DNA of 64,000 nt, taken from NCBI GenBank assembly GCA_037576215.1, contig JBANDB010000003.1, positions 1 through 64,000 of the forward strand. The letters are read 5' to 3'. This stretch comes from Armillaria gallica (taxonomy: Eukaryota; Basidiomycota; Agaricomycetes; Agaricales; Physalacriaceae). Made by a program: the position numbers and the translations under genes. A model generated the notes under the pieces. The model saw nothing but the letters and a program-made list of their open reading frames with translations, was not told the DNA's origin and did no database searches. Shown in pieces: positions 35,743 to 48,239 of the stretch; the stretch's first letter is position 1, and every line of letters starts with the position of its first letter.

Positions 35743-37140
35743 GTGGCGCTCTTCACGAAACTTCCACCCGGCCTTGAGCATGAACTCTCAGAAATTCGCA
35801 TCAAGGCTGATGGCTGGATACGGAAGGCCAGGGTTCTGACCGGTGGGTTTGTCATGTTCGCTATCCGACTCACACTTACCATCGTGGAAGGTTGGCAAGC
35901 ACCATTCAATGTTCGTAAGCTCGGCGAAAGATTTTATTCTGCATAGTGTGGGCTTTAACTCGACATCTATCAAGATGGCTCCCTCGAGTATCCATATCTT
36001 TATTGAGCGAGCGGGGAGACGAGAGGAGAAGCGAAATCATTGCGGTGGTGGGCACATACCATCTGTGTGAGTACTCCGGTCCGCCATGGTGCTAAGCCTT
36101 GACTTACAGTGTATAAAATAGCAAACGTGCACGGAGATGCTACAAGAGAACTCGCACGAAGTTGTGGATCTGGTCATCTTGCCGGCCATCCAGGTGCGTC
36201 ATATTGTTTCAATTCGTTACCTTTGCTCATCTCTTCTTTAGATATTGATATCATCATTGAAACTCGAATTACTGGCAACACGCAACTCAATTTATCCGAT
36301 CGTGTGTACTATATAGTTTCCTTTTGACCTCCTTTGAACTCATCAGTCTCCGCACCAGATTGTCGTGTTGAGATTGTCCGTCCTCGCATTGTATCAATGT
36401 CTTTGCTTGACATAGATGATTGAACGGCGCTGCAAGGCGCGAAATTGCTGTTAAGTTATCTTAGGCGGGTTGGTACGTTGTGTTTGATATCTCTCCTACC
36501 CATTTGGAAGTATTCTCAGTTGCACAGAAAGCGTTGGCCAGCAATACGCGATAGTCCTAATGCGCGGCTCCGTCCGTGCGAACATGATTATCGTTTGATT
36601 GGAACCCCAGCCCATCTTAAAAGCATTTCTAAATCGTTGGCGAAATATGGTTCATCTTCCGCCTTCGTTTTACCACTTACGTCAATTTAAGGTACTTGAC
36701 TCGTGCTCCTTTTGACTTTGGGCTGATAAAACGCTATTTCCCCAGATCAGAACGATTTTATGAGAAGCTCGGCTTCGAGAGTGACGTAAATGCATTTTGG
36801 GACTTCTTTTGACATAGGAAGGAGAACGAGCGTGGCGGAAAGGAAGAATGTATGTTTCGTCTCGTTCCCTGTTGTTCAATGGCCGACATCTCTAGTAGGT
36901 GACGGTCCCTTGGTAGTCCAATCGTTGCAGATTTGCGATTGTTTCGTTTGTCGTCGCTCACTGGTGCGATACTTCGCAACGTTCACACACGACTTCTGGG
37001 ATGTCGCTTGTCAATCGTTCAAAGGGACCTCAGGAATGAACTCGACCCATGAATGTTCGGGGGGCGAATGGGTGGTACCCAGTCGAGGCGACGGTCCCGG
37101 GTTAGTCGTCACTCTATTCATATGCGATTCAGCTGACTGA
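35743..37140 (+). CDS. Unrecognised multi-exon gene (tentative model)
   Basis: Several adjacent open segments look coding and some join through short introns: KDFILHSVGFNSTSIKMAPS (about 35910-36000), RRDEK-like acidic/basic stretch, ELARSCGSGHLAGHP spliced to DIDIIIETRITGNTQLNL (donor at about 36193, acceptor TTTAG at about 36241), then SISKSLAKYGSSSAFVLPLT spliced to SERFYEKLGFESD (acceptor CCCCAG at about 36745) and to EGERAWRKGRM. I know no family for it. FYEKLGF is reminiscent of a GNAT acetyltransferase end, but the rest does not support that. The join near 36062-36110 lacks a good donor, so a lesion is possible. Exact ends are unknown. Confidence 0.3.
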
Positions 37141-37642
37141 TTGATATATTTAGTGCTCAAACGTCTCTTCTCGACCTCCAATAATGATTAGACACTATTC
37201 TGTCTGTCGTTTACCAAGATTACATGATTGATTATACCTTTACCTTTACCTGTACGGATGAACAAGACGTAAACTGTGTGGGCAATGGTTCGGTAGTATC
37301 CATCCACCGTCTATCTCTGACGCCCACCAGCTCCATCGACTATCATCGATTTGGATGGTCCTTCATCTCGTTCTTCAACCGCCGCGCTTGTGAATTTTGG
37401 ACTCACCAATACAGTTCCTTTGCCGTGTGCAAGAGGTTAAGGGAATGCTTTGCCTTGTCATTCTAGAATCTCGCTCAAGGTTCGCCCGGGGAGGGGGGGC
37501 ATGCGCACAGTGTCGACGTCTCATGGTTGACTGGCTTGAGGTCAACTCCGAGCCCACCCATCCACCTCCCTAGGAGAGTGGAACTCGAACTATCAAGCCC
37601 ATGTTCGAATCGACCTTGACCAGAACCAATGTCGATGGATAA
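37141..37642. other. No recognisable gene
   Basis: This short spacer lies before duplication copy B. The frame at 37224-37466 has no domain. A G-rich run (GGGGAGGGGGGGC) sits at about 37488. Confidence 0.45.
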
Positions 37643-40600
37643 GCCCGAACCCGCTCATCGGAGATATGAACAGCGGCGGCGGCGGGTGCAAATCCATGAT
37701 CGTCTGTCCATCTTTCATGTCACCCAAATCAATCCCTGAATTTATGTCAATGTAAGCAAATCACAATGTACAGCACAGATTAGTAGTCAGACCACGCGTA
37801 ATGGCATCTGTACAGGAACCACACGTATCATAACCCGAACGGGAAGAAACTTGGGGATCGATACCACTTCGAATTCCACCAGGGTAAACCCTATAATCGA
37901 GAAAGCGATGCCGATTTTGACAATGATATGCCGTCCCGGAAAATCCTTCCTCCAGACTCGCCGTGCTACTCTCCCGAACAAATGGAGGAGAAGCATTTAT
38001 CGGACTTTGTTAACCTAGGTAAAGCTCAGCGCGGCCTCCAGTTGCATCTAGAGGAATCCCTGAACTGAAAGATTTCAGATAGATAGACCATCGAACGCCC
38101 TTGTGGTACCAAGTAACCATGATCTTCCTCCAATTTTGGGGCGTTATCTACCGGGAGTTTGGGTAGGTAGGTCCGGGTCATCCATCTTCCGGCAAGGTAC
38201 ATTGGCAAGGTACATTGGGTGGGCGAGCGGCATCGAACGATCAGCCCGAAGAATTATCAAGCTTCAACAAACCACCAGCCAGCTGAGATACAGTGTGATG
38301 AATGTCCCAAGATCTAATAACAGTGATTTCTTCATAGACGATGGTGATGGATGAAGAAGGAGGCTGGATTGAAGGACTCCCATTTTTTTACCCTCCCGAG
38401 AAGGTAGGGGATCTGCGCTTGACGATCGAAATGCGTCATGGATGCGTCGACGAGATGTCGTTCTGAGACGCGTGCCGACTTGGCGTAGATTGAAGTTGGA
38501 CCGCTTCGATCGGGCGCACCAACTTACGTCGTTCATCGTTTTGGAGAGGTGGTCCCAGCTACGGACGAATAGTTTACACGCCATCCCTTACAGTAGTGAA
38601 TCCTTTCGCATACGAAAACTCGCCTATTAACGGAATTAAGAAAGAAAACCACAATAGCACTTGTAGAATTATTTCTGCACTTGTGTTTCCAGTGTCTGAA
38701 GAAGATGTAAGTATCACATATTATGCGGTCCCGACTGGATTACTTCCGGAAAGAAATAAAAAAGCGTAGCAAGCGTTCACTCCCAGGCTTCGAAATCTCA
38801 GACAATGGAACATAGATAAGATCGCTTAAAGTAGCATATTTTTGAGTGACTCTGCTCCAAGTCAAGAAGAATTTACCAAAATCGATAAAAAGTAGTTCAA
38901 AAGCAGTTTGCCGGGCTCCCCGGGTTCCATCCTCCCAAACCCGAGAGAATCCACGGGAGTTCTTGCGGTCGTGAGTAGTTCTGTTCTTTCTCCATTCTGA
39001 TATTCGAGACGCGTTGTCCTAGACCATCAAATAGTCATGCGGGCCTTATCAGAGAAGGAGCCAGGGGATTCTCGGTATTTGCCGAACCCTTCCCTTCTGG
39101 GATATCACCACCTAAATTTTCAGCACGAGCTCTGACCGCCTAAAGTGGCGCGTTCAGACCCTCCACGTAGCTGGAGAATTCGAAATCAGACTCGGACCAC
39201 CTGGCTTTTAGTTGTCGCCTCAAGCTTTAGTAGTCGGACTTTTAAACCTTTCTTTACTCAGGACCAAGGATATTTCCTTCCTGAGGTTGAGGCATAGCTA
39301 CTTTCTCGATAACTAACATATGATGCATAATCACTCTTAGAGCAAATACTCGAATTTGGAAGAGCTGGAGATCACAGAAATCTCACGGTAGGCCGACCTT
39401 AGATTAATCTTGTCTTTGCAAGGACAAATATCCTTCGCCACTCCATACCCCGATTTCTTTTCTCTGGGTATTTCGATTGGCATATACAAAAACGCTTGCC
39501 ATATTCTCATCTTCAACGGGCTCTGTCTATTGTCATTGGTCCTCGTGCTTAGTCGCCTGAAAGCAGGACATCTACTCGCACTTGCCCTTCAAAATCTCGC
39601 GGTCGTCTTCATGTACCAATACTCAGGACCGATGATACTGCTTCCTGAGCTTCTACGTAACTACTTTCTCGACGACTGCCAAGGTGCACAAGATTAAATC
39701 CCTACTACGCAAAACCGGCAAATTAAACATCACAGGTATATCATGGCCATCCTAGTATCTACGCCGACTTCTTGTCTTCGACAAAAACAAATACCTCTGT
39801 CGCCACTCCCAGCTTTGTGTCTTCTTCCTGAAAATTTCACAGAAGTGCTTGTCCAATGCTCGTCTTCAGCCTAATTTCCCCTTGGTTCTCTTGCCTTGCC
39901 GCTTGAAAAAAAGTGACATGGCACCAAGAGACTGCATTTCTGAATTATCAAAGTGACGCCAAAGACAATTGTCAAAAGGGTCTTTTCCAACATTTACTGC
40001 TTATTAATCTTTCCTTTGTATTGAGAGGTTGAATGAATTCCAGGGAAGAAAAAGGATGCGCCACAAATCCGAATTAATCTTGCCGGTTCTGCATTGGATA
40101 CTTCAATGGACAATGCCCGTTGGCTCTGTTTTGGTCACGGGATTTGTTTCGTCTCTCAAAATTCGGCGCGTAACTTTGTCTTGTCTTCGTATCACCCACT
40201 ATGTCTCTGGAAGATCTTTTGTCTGCTCTCATTTCCTCCGGGTATGAGCCATGCCCCACGGAGCCAACGTCTCCCGAGAATGATGTCCCTTCGACCGCAT
40301 ATGCAGAACTATTCCACTCTTTGTACGTCTGACTACGGCTCACTCCTCTCGCGTAGAACTGACCTGCTCTCACACAAGCGAAAACGCCTCCCCTCTTTCC
40401 TCGGCCTCCTCCTCATACTCTGGCGATTCCCTGCAAAGCCAATCTGCAAGTCCTCCAAATATTCTGCCCACGGATGTCGCTTTCGCGCTACCCGACGCGT
40501 CAAGGTAAGGAAACGGTATCATGTATTTTCCTGTTGGATTTACGCGTTTTCAGCTGCGGCGACCTCGATCTCAGCTCGACTGGCCCATTTTTGGATGGCA

Positions 40601-40779
40601 TCAACACGAAAATACATGCAAAAAACACGTTGGTGGCGCGCGCTTGCTCATACACTCCTGTGCCGAGCCTATCCTCAAGTCCTCCCAACTTCGAATCCAT
40701 CGATGTCGCTTCCACGGTTCCCGACGCGTCAAGGAGGTACTGGCGCGGTTTCATATCTTTGGCTGTTAAATTTACGCGT
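37643..40779 (+). repeat. Segmental duplication, copy B
   Basis: This is the direct-orientation partner of 5993-8922. Copy B is longer mainly because of a tandem ~361-bp block. It runs into the 5' exons of the intact zinc-finger gene, which shows that the duplication captured the front part of that gene. Divergence between copies is substantial, with many substitutions and indels, so the event is not recent. Confidence 0.9.
39264..39985 (+). repeat. Tandem ~361-bp repeat in copy B
   Basis: Two adjacent units start at about 39264 (ACTCAGGACCAAGGAT) and 39625 (ACTCAGGACCGATGAT). Both continue with CTTCCTGAG, CTACTTTCTCGA, a GGAAGA/GGCAAA-type tract, ATCACAG, TTGTCTTYGMAAGGACAAA-like sequence and CGCCACTCC. 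Copy A (about 7575-7930) has one unit only. The unit begins with the CTCAGGA...TCCTGAG inverted motif. Confidence 0.7.
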
Positions 40780-42731
40780 ACCTAGCTTCGACGCCCTTGA
40801 TTTCTGGTCTACTCACGCGTGTTTTGATGGCATCAATATGGGAACGGACGCGACAAACACGTTGGTGCTGCAGGCTTTTTGGTTACTTAACTGACGCGTG
40901 TTGTTTAGCTACCGGGACCACACAGTCGATGTCTTCGGTTTACTAGATCCGCGTCAGGTGGAGAGCGACACGACCGACGATATCTGGGATCATCGCGTTG
41001 ATTATGGAACCGTAGGTGGGGAGCACGATGGCACGGGGTTTGGGTGCGCTTCCCCTCTTCCATATTCACACGTCTCCTCATGTTCTTCCTTCAGCACAAT
41101 AGCTGGGTCTCTCTCCCCTGACGTGAATTCGCACGTTTCCGCGCAAAGTTCTACTTTTGATGAGTAAGAAATTGCTCTTTTGCTCCGCCGGAATCCACTT
41201 ACAGAAATGGCAGGGTTTATCCTCTTTCGTCTGTTCGAGGCGGCGATGATTTCGGATTTCATTCACAAGGGAACGTCGCGTATGGTCTTGATATGAGTGT
41301 CCCAAGTTGTACGACACATGCAGGCGTGGATCGTCAACAGCTCGTAGACCACACTGGACTGAGAGCTAGGTCAGTTTTATCGTTCTTTACTTTGTGTCGT
41401 GGTATTGAATCATCCACAGCAATGCATATCTCGAACCTTTGAGGATGGTGCCGCCTCCTCCTAGCGACCTCTACCTCCCCACCCAAGATAGCGAGCGCAT
41501 GCGAGAATTGAACAACTTTGTTCGAGACAGTCACCATTCCCTTGAGTACGTGTCTTCTCTCTCTGTCAGCCTTTTTTCTAACATACAAAGAGTAGAAATG
41601 ACGTCCTGGCGACATCTCCGAATGCTATTCCATTCCATGGATCTGCCTCCGCACAGATGGACGCAGGGTTACTCATTTCCGGACCTTCCGCTGAAGGCTC
41701 GGCTTCCAGCTCATCTCTTCCAGTCCAAGAGCCGTCCCAAGCTCGTCCGCATGCTGCGCACTCTACCGCCGTATTTATGCCATTCTTAGACGCTTATGCA
41801 GCAGCGTCGTCCTCCAAGACGACCCTCCATCGAGCGTTCGACCAAGACCAAGCTCCGACCCAAGCTGTCGCCATCACTGATGCCAAATTCAATACGTTTG
41901 GGCATATCGGACGGTATATCTATACCATCAGTACCTTCGCTAATATGCTGACTGTTTAACTGCAGATCTACGGCCTCTACGGGTGAATCAAAGAAAGCTA
42001 AGTGTGTATCTTGTCACCCAGAAATCTTCTACCGTACTCACATATGCTTGCAGACGCAAACCTTATCAAAAATCCCCTCACGGTCGAAACCCTTCTAAGC
42101 GGGAAAAGTGCGTGATCCTTTGCCTACTTTCTGCCTCTTGGTTTACAGATACGGTGTAGGCAACCACCGCCCTCAGAGAGTCATCGCTTGTGAGCCTACT
42201 CTTTCGCTCTCCAAAAAGTTCCAACTCATGACCCCGCGATACAGCGCCGATGGAAGGCACAAATATGAACGGCTGACGGATTTGGAAATCAGCAAGCTCC
42301 TGGAAATCTACAATGTCGCTGAGGAACAAGTTTCAAGTGTTTTCTATGGCCTTCGGCGCCAGCATACACCGGACAGACTCTACACTTGCCCGATGGATAA
42401 AGCTCAGCTCACCCTCGCTCAATTCAAAGCACACTGCATGGAACACCATAGCACGGTATCCTGCGATCCTGCTTGCCCGAACCGGGGGAACAAGGCGTCC
42501 AAAAACCACACCAATCTCTGCCGGTGGGCTGTTACTTGCCACGCTCACGCCTCCTATCCGTCTGTCCATTCCGCTTCGGTGGCTATGAAGCACTTTGAAA
42601 ACGTGCATCTGCGTCCTCGGGGATTGCAGTGTGCGCATTGCGAGAGTGTACATCAAGACGTTCGGACGTTGTTCAGGCACATGTCGGATGGGCGTGGATG
42701 TATCAATATGACGGAATGGAGACGTCGTTAA
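40201..42731 (+). CDS. Putative zinc-finger transcription regulator
   Basis: Ten exons join in phase into 613 codons: 40201-40322, 40379-40504, 40680-40736, 40909-41163, 41205-41369, 41420-41545, 41596-41913, 41966-42001, 42054-42107 and 42149-42731. All introns are GT-AG; eight are 41-56 nt and two (175 and 172 nt) flank the tiny repeated exon 3. The N-terminal half is Ser/Pro/Thr-rich and disordered-looking. A basic patch (KKAKRKPYQKSPHGRNPSKR) looks like a nuclear localisation signal. The last exon holds a Cys/His-rich domain: YTCPMDKAQ...HCMEHH, CDPACPNRG, CRWAVTCHAH, HFENVH and LQCAHCESVH...RHMSDGRGC. These suggest several C2H2- or C2HC-like fingers. I infer nuclear DNA binding, with no target known. 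It is the intact paralogue of the broken copy at 8171. The start was chosen because it gives a clean phase through intron 1. Confidence 0.75.
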
Positions 42732-45239
42732 TAGTTCTATTGAGACGCCGGTTTTCACTTACGTAGCATAGATTTATCTTCTTGTATCAAATAGTACACG
42801 GTCACTTGATTAATTTTACACTGGCATATTTAGAATATATGGCTACATGTGTAAGAATGCCGAACTCATCGTTACCTCTTGGTATTCCTGGCAAAGGAAG
42901 ATCTTTGCTTGTAGTCATTTTTTAATTTCTTGAGAGGTAGCTCCATTTTTCGACATCGTGACATCTAAAAGTGACGACGGTAAATGTTTCACTGGCAATA
43001 TTCAGACAATAATTTGAGACAATCCGAACAGCGATAAAGTGTTGACAGCAGAAAGTTCCCATCATGCGGCATTATATGCAAACCTAGAACGCCCCCTCTG
43101 GGATTACGAAATTATGGTCTCCGGACTTGCCTCTTGACACGACACTAGATGTGTAGCCGATCGTCTTGAACAGGAGGCAGGCTCATACTCGAGACTTGTA
43201 TGCCTCCCATTCAAAACTATCGGTTATAAGGTCTATACAACCTCCATTGACATTCATCCAAGCCGTCTGGCACCATCCGACGGTGACGCCTTCACCTCGG
43301 GTTGATCTCGAATCGTTCCCCAGGGTTGGAGGCTCTTCTGGACCTTGGGGAATTTCAAGGTTGCTGCAGATTTACAGCCAATTAACCCTAAGATACGTGC
43401 CTCGAAACTCACCAATGCATTTCCGACTCACCCTCTGGATCGCGTGTGGACTTCAGAGGAGCCCATAACACTATACAATGCCCCAGCATGGGCTCGCGCC
43501 GATAATGGCTTGGTACACGGAAGTTCGTCAAATAAAAAAAGTGAGCTGGCATGTACAGCGACATGATACCCGGACGCGACAATGGATTTTGAAGGTATAC
43601 GTTTGAAATGGTATCCTGGAACTGTAAAGGAAGGAAACGAACCTTCAATTTACGTGAAGGAATGTCTTTGGGAATCGGCGGTGTAATAAGAAATGGGATG
43701 GAGATCAGACTCTTCAATTGAATCAGCTCGTCAGGCTTGAACATCCTGTGGTCGCCTGTGGTTACCGTTGTCTTGATGCGGCCCACAATGTCAATATAAC
43801 CGTTGGTTCAGAATAGACATGCGCGACACCTTTGGTCGAGCCCACCACGTATAATATTTTCCAGTGGGACCATAGATGACGGCGCGAGATCTGATTCCGA
43901 TCGGTAAGTAAAGGTGTAAAATATTGTCAGGTATTAAAATTGCGTAGTGAGAAGTATTATCAGGTGTTGAAAATGAGGTGACCAGGTACTAGGGATGGTA
44001 GAGAATTGCACAAAAACTTGAAAATACCGTGCAATACTTGCCAACACCCCGAAAAGTGTTTTTTTTTTCGTATTTCTATCTCTAAAATGACACCATAGTG
44101 TGGTCGACCCGAGTATACTTTGTTTAGGATTAGCTGTACGGGTCGGGCCATCCAAAAAGGTCTGAGGAATTTTCTTCTTGCACGGCGATGACAAGCACCA
44201 TATTTATAGTATGAGCGTGATGGGCGGCTGTTTCAGGAGGAAATACGCGGCGGCGAGTTGAAGAGACCCTCTTTGGTCAGGCGTCGGTCTATTCTTGCAT
44301 AATGAAGTGGCTCATGGACATATATCCAGGGCTCAAGAGTCTACCTTGAGTTATGTTTATGTTCTTCGCTGTCTTTTGTTTGGTGAGAACGATTCATTAT
44401 ACTTCTATCTTTTCCTACTGGGCTAATCAAGAATTAGCGCACTGTTGTAAGACTTCGGAAATCTTGCACTTGGCCATGGTGTTTTGGAACCTGTGGCCTT
44501 CCATGCCTGGCCAACGCAAGCTCCTTCCATACTTCTACTGTCCTTCATCAATATGTTACGCTCTTCATAGTTCCTGTGTTCCTCCACACTCTTATGACTA
44601 TTGATTTCCAACCGGCCACACATGACGCCTTTCCTGCATGCGAGAGTTTACGTTTCAAAAACAGATGCTCGAGGGAAAATTCTTGCTGCTTTTATCATAG
44701 CTTCTCACCCAGTGTTCCGGGGATGATGTGTACCCGTTCGCAGTTGACTCCGAGTCTCTTTGTCTGCTCCACGGCCTTAGAAGGCAGAACTCGCACTCTC
44801 TCAAGTCGACTTTCAATCAAAACCTCGACAGGCGTGAATGGCGAGCTTCTAATACTACCTCGCTATTCCTGTCTTGCTCTAACTTTGGAACCATCGATGT
44901 ATTTCTAAGGAACGGAACTAAGTACCCATTCTATTCAGTGCCAAGCAGCTGAGAGCGGAGCTTTTCAAAGTCAGTTACATGTTCTCATCGCTTTGCTGCG
45001 CAGATGACTGACTGTGCCGATGTTGCGTGAAAGGGAGGAGCGAGAGTAGGAGAGGGTCGAGGGAAATATTTCTCGCTATGGTAAGCTCGTCCTTCTTGAG
45101 GAAGCTGAGGCTTAATGTCATCCTTTCAGATAATATAACGAGTGTGCGACAGATGGAAATTCCTAGCTAAGGTGTGAGTTTTCGCTATCAGCGAGAAAAG
45201 ACAATTCTTCTTGCCTCCTGATACGTAATTGTCCGTCAA
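42732..45239. other. No recognisable gene
   Basis: Short frames on both strands (43166-43468, 43409-43786, 43934-44194, 44353-44908) show no domain or convincing splicing. A T10 run lies at about 44060. The left end is the 3' flank of the zinc-finger gene. Confidence 0.4.
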
Positions 45240-46170
45240 TTAATCAACAGATAGGACTCGTGCGCTTCTACAAAAAGGAAGATCATTACGCACACACAAG
45301 GATAGTCGTCCGTTTGTATGCTGAGGGATGGTGCCAAACCCAGACACGTCAGATTGAAACACTCCGTATTCGTTTGAGAGCGATGTTCGTGCAGTGCTGG
45401 AGAAAGTCCGTAAGTGTATCAACGGAAGTCACTTAAATTACGTTATTAATCGTCGACGGTCCAGGTATCGCCGGAGATCGTCGCTGTTGAACTGGTAGAT
45501 TCAGAAGATATGGAACTCGCCTGCGGGCCAGCGCTCTTTTGTTTCCGCACACTTTACAGCCTGCAGTTATCCATTCAACGGAACAACAACGAGTCGGAAG
45601 ATGAAGCACATACCACAGAACCAGGAGAGCGATGCTATCTCTTTGTCCGTGTACGTTTTTCTGATCTTCTTTTGTTCGATGTCATAAAGGGATTTATGAC
45701 AGATCTTGAATAGAGAGAAAGTGCGCGGCACTGTGGCGTGTTAACATTGTTAAAAATAACTATGGTGGTCAGTACGACTTAAAGTAAGTTTTGCATAAAT
45801 ACCGTGGTAAACAAATTATCATTCGCCGTCTTTAAGGATTTTAGAGCTGCTTTGATTTCGTGGCTGGGTGCCTGGCCAGTGAGTCCCTTGAACCAAGGGA
45901 ATCCGTACACCAGGAACGTAGAGACTTTTCCTTTTCCGAGTGATTGCTTGCCCGAAACTCAACACACTAGCCGTGATGTTAGCTGTAATGAATTTTGGAG
46001 TAGAGACCCGGAGGTCGTTGTCGTCACCATGTCTGCAAGACCTCGTCATCATGATCGATGGCGAGCCTTTCGATCTTGTTCCTTTTCGTCTGTTCTTATT
46101 TTTCTCCGGGCCCTTTTATCTCGCCCACGGTTGCATTAACCATTGGTTTGACGAGAAGGTAAGCGCTATT
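45240..46170 (+). CDS. Unknown protein, first copy of a tandem pair
   Basis: Open segment 45255-45414 (LVRFYKKEDHYAHTRIVV... to QCWRKS) joins through a GT-AG intron (45415-45465) to VSPEIVAVELVDSEDMELA and on to LYSLQLSIQ and the EPGER region, where another donor (GTGTAC, about 45647) follows VR. A further exon (about 46010-46155) ends in LAHGCINHWFDEK before a GTAAGCG donor. That the same residues recur in the second copy (LAHGHINHWFDKEN) supports real coding. No family is recognised. It may continue upstream, and its stop is not identified. Confidence 0.4.
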
Positions 46171-46825
46171 TGTCTCTCTTGCTGATCGTTGCTGTTGAAT
46201 TGATAGAGTCAGAAGATGTGGAACTCGCCTGCGGGCCGGCGCTTGTTTGTTGCTGTACGCTTTACAGTTTGCAGTTATCCATTCAACAGAGAAGTAACGA
46301 GCGAGAAGATGAACCGCCTACCGCAGAACCTGGAGAGCGATAACATCCCCTTATCCGTGTACGTTTTTCTGATGTTCCTTTGTCCGATGTGATAAAGGAA
46401 CTCCTGACAGATTTTCAATAGAGAAAGCACAAGGCATTGCGGCATGGTAACATTGTTAAAAATAACTATAGTCTTCAGTACGACTCCGAGTGAGAGATGC
46501 AAAAAACACTATGCTAAATAAAATATTGTCCCACGTGTCCAGGCAGGTTGTCAAGGGATCCATACAGCGCAGAAGTAGGGGCTTTTCCTTTTCCGAGCGC
46601 TCGCTTGCCCGGAATTCAACACGCCAACTGTGATTTCGACTGGAATGGCGTTCGCAAGACACCCGGAGGTCGTCATCGTCACCACGCCTGCGAGACTTCG
46701 CCATCATCACCAACGCTGAGCGTCTCTATGGAGTCCCTTCCCTTCTGTTGTTATTCTTCGTCAGGCCTCTTTATCTCGCCCACGGTCACATTAACCATTG
46801 GTTCGATAAGGAGAACGTAAGCGTC
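45476..46825 (+). repeat. Tandem duplication, units of about 690 and 640 bp
   Basis: Unit 1 (45476-46165) and unit 2 (46184-46825) share GAACTCGCCTGCGGGCC, GCAGTTATCCATTCAAC, GTGTACGTTTTTCTGAT, GTTAACATTGTTAAAAATAACTAT, CTTTTCCTTTTCCGAG and ATTAACCATTGGTT in the same order. Both end on a conserved GTAAGCG donor. Unit 2 has an in-frame TAA (EPGER then stop, about 46340) that unit 1 lacks, so the second copy is probably dead. Confidence 0.85.
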
Positions 46826-48239
46826 GTTTGTTTCTCTTGCTTGAAGTTGCTTCTACTTCTGACTAGGGAATAAATAATCTTCGTAGAGCATACAATGGCG
46901 CGGAGGTGAGCCGTTCCCTCGGTACTCCCTTGATCTTTTCCCTGGGGTTTCGAGAGGATGCATACAGGGTTTGCGTGTGGGTTTCGGGGGCTATTTGACG
47001 TACATACGCTATGCCATTTATTTCCTCTTACATGTGCATCGCCAACAAACGCCTTGTTTAGCACACTCAATGACTACAGAACGTTAGATCAAGTACGTGA
47101 TAGATGGTGAGTCTCTCTTCCTATAAAGATGTTCGATCTTACGGTGCAGAATATGAATACGGATATATACAGTGTACTAGCATTTGATGGGCCATCGCAT
47201 TCGAGTGGCAGGATCCGAGTCCTATTATGAGGTAACAATACTTCACAAATTGACGGACACCACACTTAAGAAGGTACTCGTGCTTAGGAGTACAGTTATT
47301 TAGATTGAGTCTGCTTCAGTAACAAACACTCGAATCTAATGTAGGTGGTAGAGGATGACAAAGCAGCAGTCGCATCACATCAGCACACGAAGCATACATA
47401 CATACCGCAGTATCTAACGGGCGAATGAAAAGTTATCGAGATAAAATATTTAGACGCAGAATCGGATCCAGATCGTGAAGAAAACAATCCTCAAAGGAAC
47501 TCAGAGGGCGACTTGGTAAGGTTTCTGATAAGATGGATAGGGAAACGTAGATTAAAGGAGCGCGTCGCGTGTTTTCTTTGATTGGCAACTCTTCCCAATT
47601 CAGACGAAGTACAGAAGGACACCATAATCCTGTCGAGAGACGTCGAACGAACAGACGAGCATCAAACACCCAAATCCGCAGGTGGTGAAAGGACATTGCT
47701 TCACATCGGTGCATATGAGTCATAAGTGTGTATGTGCCGTGATATGCCGTATTTGCCGCGCCGTTACGGATTGGTTACCAGCCAATAAAAATCAAAAGAC
47801 GAGCAACAAGATACTACACTGTTCCTGCAGCCTGGGCAAAGTGAAGATCAGACGTTAGCACACCGTGGAAAATGGAGGACATACAACATTTGTCCTGTAT
47901 AATATGCCGCAGCCTCTGATATTGTCACATCGCCTCGCATAGACATGTCGCCAGCACCGTCTTATCCAGGGAGCAGTCAGTGATTCTTCAACAGGTGGGG
48001 CCACAGGAACTACCTCCGATACTGTAAGGTCCTTCTTATCTTCTAAACAGACCGTCAATTAGCGCCATTCACACCAGAACTCCCATCCCACATCCACTAA
48101 TATTGCCGTTCCCATTCAAATCCATCTGGTGGTTCCTTCTGTAACACCACTTGTTCTTGCTTGCAGTCAAAATGTGCTACTATCAATCAACTAAACCGAT
48201 TGGGCGTTCGTGGAACTCGTACTATTTATCATTGGGCAT
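46826..48239. other. No recognisable gene
   Basis: The 3' flank of the tandem pair and unrelated non-coding DNA. Minus-strand frames at 47433-47723 and 47855-48058 have no domain. The latter may include degraded tail sequence of the PWWP gene on the same strand. Confidence 0.4.

Noticed and set aside
36745..36790. GNAT acetyltransferase based on FYEKLGF
   Set aside because: Only this short string fits. No acetyl-CoA-binding R/Q-x-x-G-x-G/A motif is seen in neighbouring exons.
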